From Providencia sneebia DSM 19967 (GTDB lineage: Bacteria; Pseudomonadota; Gammaproteobacteria; Enterobacterales; Enterobacteriaceae): a stretch of DNA of 27,012 nt. The notes under the pieces were generated by a model. It did no database searches and was not told the DNA's origin. It saw only the letters and a program-made list of their open reading frames with translations. Of this stretch, positions 24,308-27,012 are shown piece by piece. The translations under genes and the position numbers were made by a program. The stretch spans positions 881,240 through 908,251 of the forward strand of contig NZ_CM001773.1 of assembly GCF_000314895.2 (NCBI RefSeq), read 5' to 3'. Positions within the stretch are counted from its first letter, which is position 1; every line of letters begins with the position of its first letter.

Positions 24308-27012
24308 AAAACAAGCCTTCAGAGACGGCATCAAGTCAGGTAAAAAAAGAATCATCAGAGACTAAAACATCAAAACAAGGTGAAAATAATTCCACCTTAA
24401 ATAAAAATACGTGTGGTGACCCCGTTGATATTGTAAAGGGTGACCTTATTCAAGCCTGGCCTGTTATTCGTATTCCGGGATTATTGCCCATTGAATTAAC
24501 GCGAACTTATTACTCAACTCAATCTCCTACAGGGATTTTTGGCGAAAAATGGGCGGATAATTGGTCCATGTTCTTGAAATTACATGGTGATACCATTGAC
24601 TTTCAAGATCCAGAAGGGAATTTATATTCTTTTGATACCCCGAAAGATGATATCCGTTCAAGAAATTTACGTGCTCCCCATTATTTATTACTCGGCCATA
24701 AACAAACCGCGCTTCAAATACAGGATACTCGTCGTCAATGTGTATACCACTTTGATATATCCACTTCATTACATTGCCGTTTACTCAAAATCACTAACCT
24801 ACAAGGTGTGGCTTTAAATTTTTATTACAATGAAAATCAACAACTCAGCCATATTTTGCGGGATGACGGCTTTTTAATCAGATTATATTATCAATATAAC
24901 CAGCTGATCCAGATTGACTATGAATACGCAGGCGCCACTCAGCGATTAGTCACTTGCCAATATGATATTTATGGCTATTTGAGCGAATGTGATGCTTTTC
25001 AACAAAACCACCTCTGGCATACCTATACTGCTGAAGGTTGGATGACTTCATGGCGAGATACTGATCAAACCGCACTCCACATTGCCTATGATAAGCAAGG
25101 GCGTGTTATACAAACTCACTCAGACAGTGGCTATTGGTGCGATCGTTTCTTCTATGATGATACCTTATTACTTAATACTTATGTCGATGGTACTGGTGGG
25201 CATTTTCGTTATTATTATAATGAAGACCAACTCGTTATACGTACACTTGATCCATTGGGTCGAGAAACGCGTACACAGTGGTGTGACTTTAAAAAAATAA
25301 GTGAAACCAATGATATAGGTGAAACTACCTATTATACCTATCACCCTGATGGATTAATTGCACAAATTTATCTTCCGGATAAACGTCATATTGGTTATGA
25401 ATACAATGATGCGGGGCAGCTTACACGATATATTTCCCCATTAGGGGATGAATGGCGCCTTGAATATGATATTGACCATAATCTCTCCACTATCACCACC
25501 CCACAAGGTCAAGTCCAGACTTACGAATATAGCCAACACGGAGAGCTACTGAAAGCTATTTCTCCAAATGGGGCGCAGTGGCAATATGAATATAATGCGG
25601 CGCATCAATTAATTAAAAGCACCAATCCATACCAAAATAGTACCGAATTTCAATTTGATGAACTGGGGCGTTTGCAAACATACACTGATGCACTGAAACA
25701 TACGACGCATTATCGCTACAGTGAACACCATGATGGCGTCAACGGCAGCTTAAGTGATGTATTATTACCTGATGGTGTACATCAACATATTGAATATGAT
25801 AGCGAACGCCGAGTGACAGCAGTCACTGATGGTGAAGGCCGCACAACACGTTATCGTTATGGCGCTTTTGATTTATTAATGGAAATGGTTCGTCCTGATG
25901 GGACGGTTATCCATTTTGAGTATGATCCACTCACTCGATTAAAATCAGTCATTAATGCGTTAGGTGAAACTTACACCTTTGAGCGAGATCTCGCGGGGCA
26001 AGTTATTCGGGAAACCGATTTTACAGGGCGCGTTCTAGAGTACCGCTATGACCGATTAGGGCGTCGTATCGCCACATGTTATCCCGATAATCATGAACTA
26101 CGTTGGCGCTATAATGCTTCGGGATTGGTGATAGAACAAAGTGAATGGCGTGTTGAGGAAAATGGTGCTCAATGTTTGTCGATAACAACTTATGATTATG
26201 ATGCACGTTTCCAGTTAATCAAAGCAACCAATCCCGATTCAGTTGTGGAGTTTGATTATGATGAGCAAGGGCATCTGATTTGCGAGCGGATTAATGGGCG
26301 CAAAATTCAGCATCAGTGGGATGAAAATACGCAAACATTGGCTCAAACACGTTTTGGCGAGCGAGAACTGAACTACGCCTTTGGGCTATTGGGTGAACTG
26401 ACGCAACTTCAAATCAACCAACATCGACCGTTGCATTTTAGCTACAATGCGCTCGGTCAAGAGTCTCTACGCCATAGTGAAACTGGATTTGCTAACTCCA
26501 GCCACTATACTGCCTCAGGGCTATTAGCCCACCAACGAGCCGGACGCGGCTCTGAACAGTTCTTGCACTCATTGCAAGATAATCCACACGTTCCACCAGT
26601 TTGTAGCGATGTTCATCGCTCTTTCTATTATGACCGTGCGCATAATGTGGTAGGAATAGAAGACGCTCGTTGGCAGCGCACACAATATCATTACAATGCG
26701 AATGATCAGATTACGGAAACGCAATACAGTAGCCAATATCGTAGCCATTATGAACGTTTTCAATATGATGCCAACTTAAACCTGATCGAACATGGTGTTG
26801 TGCCGGAAGGTGCACAAACCGCAATGCTGCAACTTGCACAAAAGCAACAGGCTGGGCGAGTGGTGCGCCGAGGGCTAGCGCGGGGTTATCAAGATTATCA
26901 TTATGATTGCAATGGTCGATTAGAAAAGAAAGTCGTTCATGAGCACGGCTATCGCCCAAAAACGTGGCATTATCTGTGGAATACCTTAAATCAATTAACG
27001 GCCTGTTTCACG
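24205..27012 (+). CDS. rhs: Rhs repeat effector protein, 3'-incomplete
   Basis: The frame is open from 24151 to the window end; its first ATG is 24205, without a good ribosome-binding site. A polar linker (KPSETASSQVKKESSE) leads to CGDPVDIVKGDLIQAWPVIR and PGLLPIELTRTYYS, the entry domain (DUF6531) of Rhs proteins. Then follow many YD repeats such as EYNDAGQLTRY, YRYDRLGRRIAT and YDYDARFQLIKATNP, which build the beta-barrel shell that encloses a toxin. The window ends within the conserved core (WHYLWNTLNQLTACF), before the DPxGL cleavage motif and the variable C-terminal toxin, so the toxic activity and the immunity gene are unknown. It is probably not an independent gene but the continuation of the preceding ORF. 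Location after the DUF2169 and DUF4150 genes supports T6SS delivery. Confidence 0.9.
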   Translation, partial: MVETVCRNNKAKYHKKTSKPSQDAGGTVKPRETVENKPSETASSQVKKESSETKTSKQGENNSTLNKNTCGDPVDIVKGDLIQAWPVIRIPGLLPIELTRTYYSTQSPTGIFGEKWADNWSMFLKLHGDTIDFQDPEGNLYSFDTPKDDIRSRNLRAPHYLLLGHKQTALQIQDTRRQCVYHFDISTSLHCRLLKITNLQGVALNFYYNENQQLSHILRDDGFLIRLYYQYNQLIQIDYEYAGATQRLVTCQYDIYGYLSECDAFQQNHLWHTYTAEGWMTSWRDTDQTALHIAYDKQGRVIQTHSDSGYWCDRFFYDDTLLLNTYVDGTGGHFRYYYNEDQLVIRTLDPLGRETRTQWCDFKKISETNDIGETTYYTYHPDGLIAQIYLPDKRHIGYEYNDAGQLTRYISPLGDEWRLEYDIDHNLSTITTPQGQVQTYEYSQHGELLKAISPNGAQWQYEYNAAHQLIKSTNPYQNSTEFQFDELGRLQTYTDALKHTTHYRYSEHHDGVNGSLSDVLLPDGVHQHIEYDSERRVTAVTDGEGRTTRYRYGAFDLLMEMVRPDGTVIHFEYDPLTRLKSVINALGETYTFERDLAGQVIRETDFTGRVLEYRYDRLGRRIATCYPDNHELRWRYNASGLVIEQSEWRVEENGAQCLSITTYDYDARFQLIKATNPDSVVEFDYDEQGHLICERINGRKIQHQWDENTQTLAQTRFGERELNYAFGLLGELTQLQINQHRPLHFSYNALGQESLRHSETGFANSSHYTASGLLAHQRAGRGSEQFLHSLQDNPHVPPVCSDVHRSFYYDRAHNVVGIEDARWQRTQYHYNANDQITETQYSSQYRSHYERFQYDANLNLIEHGVVPEGAQTAMLQLAQKQQAGRVVRRGLARGYQDYHYDCNGRLEKKVVHEHGYRPKTWHYLWNTLNQLTACFT

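Overview
The window looks like chromosome from a moderately AT-rich gammaproteobacterium of the Morganellaceae, most like Providencia. I infer this from the enterobacterial order tRNA-Phe / yjdC ... dcuA / aspA / fxsA / groES / groEL, from protein sequences close to but distinct from those I remember from E. coli, and from a Proteus/Providencia-style hcp-vgrG-rhs cluster. The genus is inferred from memory, not from a search.

Layout. (1) 1-746: edge of a genomic island. The right end of an IS66-family insertion sequence interrupts a P4-type integrase that lies next to tRNA-Phe; only the integrase N-terminus remains. The island extends to the left, outside the window. (2) 872-1450: yjdC, a TetR-type regulator. 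(3) 2060-10603: one giant AT-rich gene for a toxin of about 2847 residues. It combines an N-terminal GT44 glycosyltransferase, a long insert with tandem repeats and ankyrin-like repeats, a C80 cysteine protease, a TcdA/TcdB-type pore region and an RTX-like C-terminus. A glycerate kinase (glxK) follows. In E. coli this interval holds dsbD and cutA. (4) 11980-14865: dcuA and aspA, which together handle aspartate/fumarate/succinate metabolism, with a consensus CRP site upstream of aspA. (5) 15339-18009: fxsA, then groES-groEL behind a clear sigma-32 promoter. (6) 18010-19086: about 1.1 kb of AT-rich DNA with hairpins and an IS3-family remnant. (7) 19087-27012: a type VI secretion effector module: hcp, vgrG, a DUF2169 adaptor, a DUF4150 PAAR-like protein, and an Rhs effector that runs off the window end.

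The two parts of most interest are the chimeric clostridial-toxin-like gene and the junction in the Rhs effector. The effector N-terminal ORF and the Rhs ORF lie in different frames, but they overlap and share an A7 run that is in exactly the right phase for a -1 slip to join them. The Rhs toxin tip and its immunity gene lie beyond the window.

Functional reading: the toxin would modify a host or competitor protein after self-processing, and the T6SS module would deliver an Rhs-encased toxin to neighbouring cells. The remaining genes are core housekeeping.
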